A DNA stretch of 64,000 nucleotides from Methanolobus psychrophilus R15 (lineage in GTDB: Archaea > Halobacteriota > Methanosarcinia > Methanosarcinales > Methanosarcinaceae). Positions 63,755 through 64,000 of this stretch are shown one piece after another; position 1 is the stretch's first letter, and each line of letters starts with the position of its first letter. Both the position numbers and the translations under genes were made by a program. Under the pieces are notes generated by a model that saw nothing but the letters and a program-made list of their open reading frames with translations, searched no databases and was not told the origin of the DNA. The DNA is taken from the NCBI GenBank assembly GCA_000306725.1, contig CP003083.1:2344042-2408041 (forward strand). The letters are read 5' to 3'.

Positions 63755-64000
63755 GTTTTCTATTTCTTCATAGTTCATTTTATAATTATTTGTCTTTCGT
63801 TATGTTGTAGTATTTATAGTTTCGAAATGAGCTTAATCATGTAGCTATTATTATATTAACTGCTAACTGGTTTCTCCCAAAAACAAAACCTTAAGCCAAA
63901 GAAAAAGAGAACCTGAATAGATCTTAGTTATTCGGGGCATATCAACCAATTGATGATATTATTGTTTAAATGCATGTTTAGATATGATGATAATTGCTTA

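Overview
The window comes from a cytochrome-containing, probably methylotrophic methanogen of the Methanosarcinales. The evidence is a complete archaeal A1AO ATP synthase operon in the Methanosarcina order (H-I-K-E-C-F-A-B-D-G), a siroheme-dependent (Ahb) heme pathway, CcmD/CcmE cytochrome c maturation genes with the CxxxY form of CcmE, two FilR1-type regulators, an F420H2 oxidase, PAN, and an S-layer-family protein with a PGF-CTERM tail. I read the stop codons of about 65 genes. TAG ends only three of them (the transposon gene tnpB, a small membrane protein and a tentative 48-residue ORF). That rarity fits a pyrrolysine-decoding lineage and matters for the in-frame TAG in the S-layer gene near 6480.

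Layout. 1-2.5 kb: 3' part of a UPF0210 gene, a shikimate-kinase-like kinase and TrmO. 2.7-5.7 kb: a three-gene iron-siderophore/cobalamin-type ABC importer. 6-7.2 kb: an interrupted S-layer-family gene. 7.3-10.3 kb: an FmdE-like protein, a DUF2284 protein, tRNA-Glu and PAN. 10.9-15.5 kb: a glutamine-rich winged-helix protein, two TIGR00304-type membrane proteins, UvrB and an orphan ABC ATPase. 15.5-16.6 kb: tRNA-Gly, a GC-rich segment able to fold into three hairpins, and a RelE-type toxin-antitoxin pair. 16.7-22.3 kb: tandem PHP-domain paralogues, photolyase, a MATE transporter and tRNA-Leu. 22.4-31 kb: two FilR1-type regulators enclosing an unknown membrane protein, a SIMPL protein and an Fe-S protein, then a transglutaminase-like protein, a hemerythrin, an unknown membrane protein and a GerW-type protein. 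31-42 kb: a gene-poor stretch with tiny ORFs and a nitroreductase relic, then FprA, a cupredoxin-like lipoprotein, ferredoxin, SemiSWEET, a C39-like peptidase, a hybrid sensor kinase, a deaminase, a U32 peptidase and FeoA behind a DtxR-like palindrome.

42.1-54 kb is the most coherent metabolic block. A ten-gene minus-strand operon (ahbD-ahbA-ahbB-sirC-hemA-hemB-hemL-hemC-pyrD-pyrK) takes glutamyl-tRNA to porphyrin intermediates and contains siroheme and heme b steps. It diverges from a plus-strand run of ccmD-like, ccmE, polyprenyl diphosphate synthase and a radical SAM gene. Together these look like supply genes for membrane electron transport: heme, heme delivery and possibly a prenylated carrier. 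A solitary IS605-type tnpB sits directly upstream of the ATP synthase operon (55.4-63.8 kb).

No CRISPR array, rRNA or replication origin was seen. The best leads for something new are the structured GC-rich segment at 15.75-15.88 kb, the S-layer gene with an in-frame TAG, the polyprenyl synthase/radical SAM pair, the glutamine-rich DNA-binding-like protein, and the palindromes over the heme-operon promoter and upstream of feoA.
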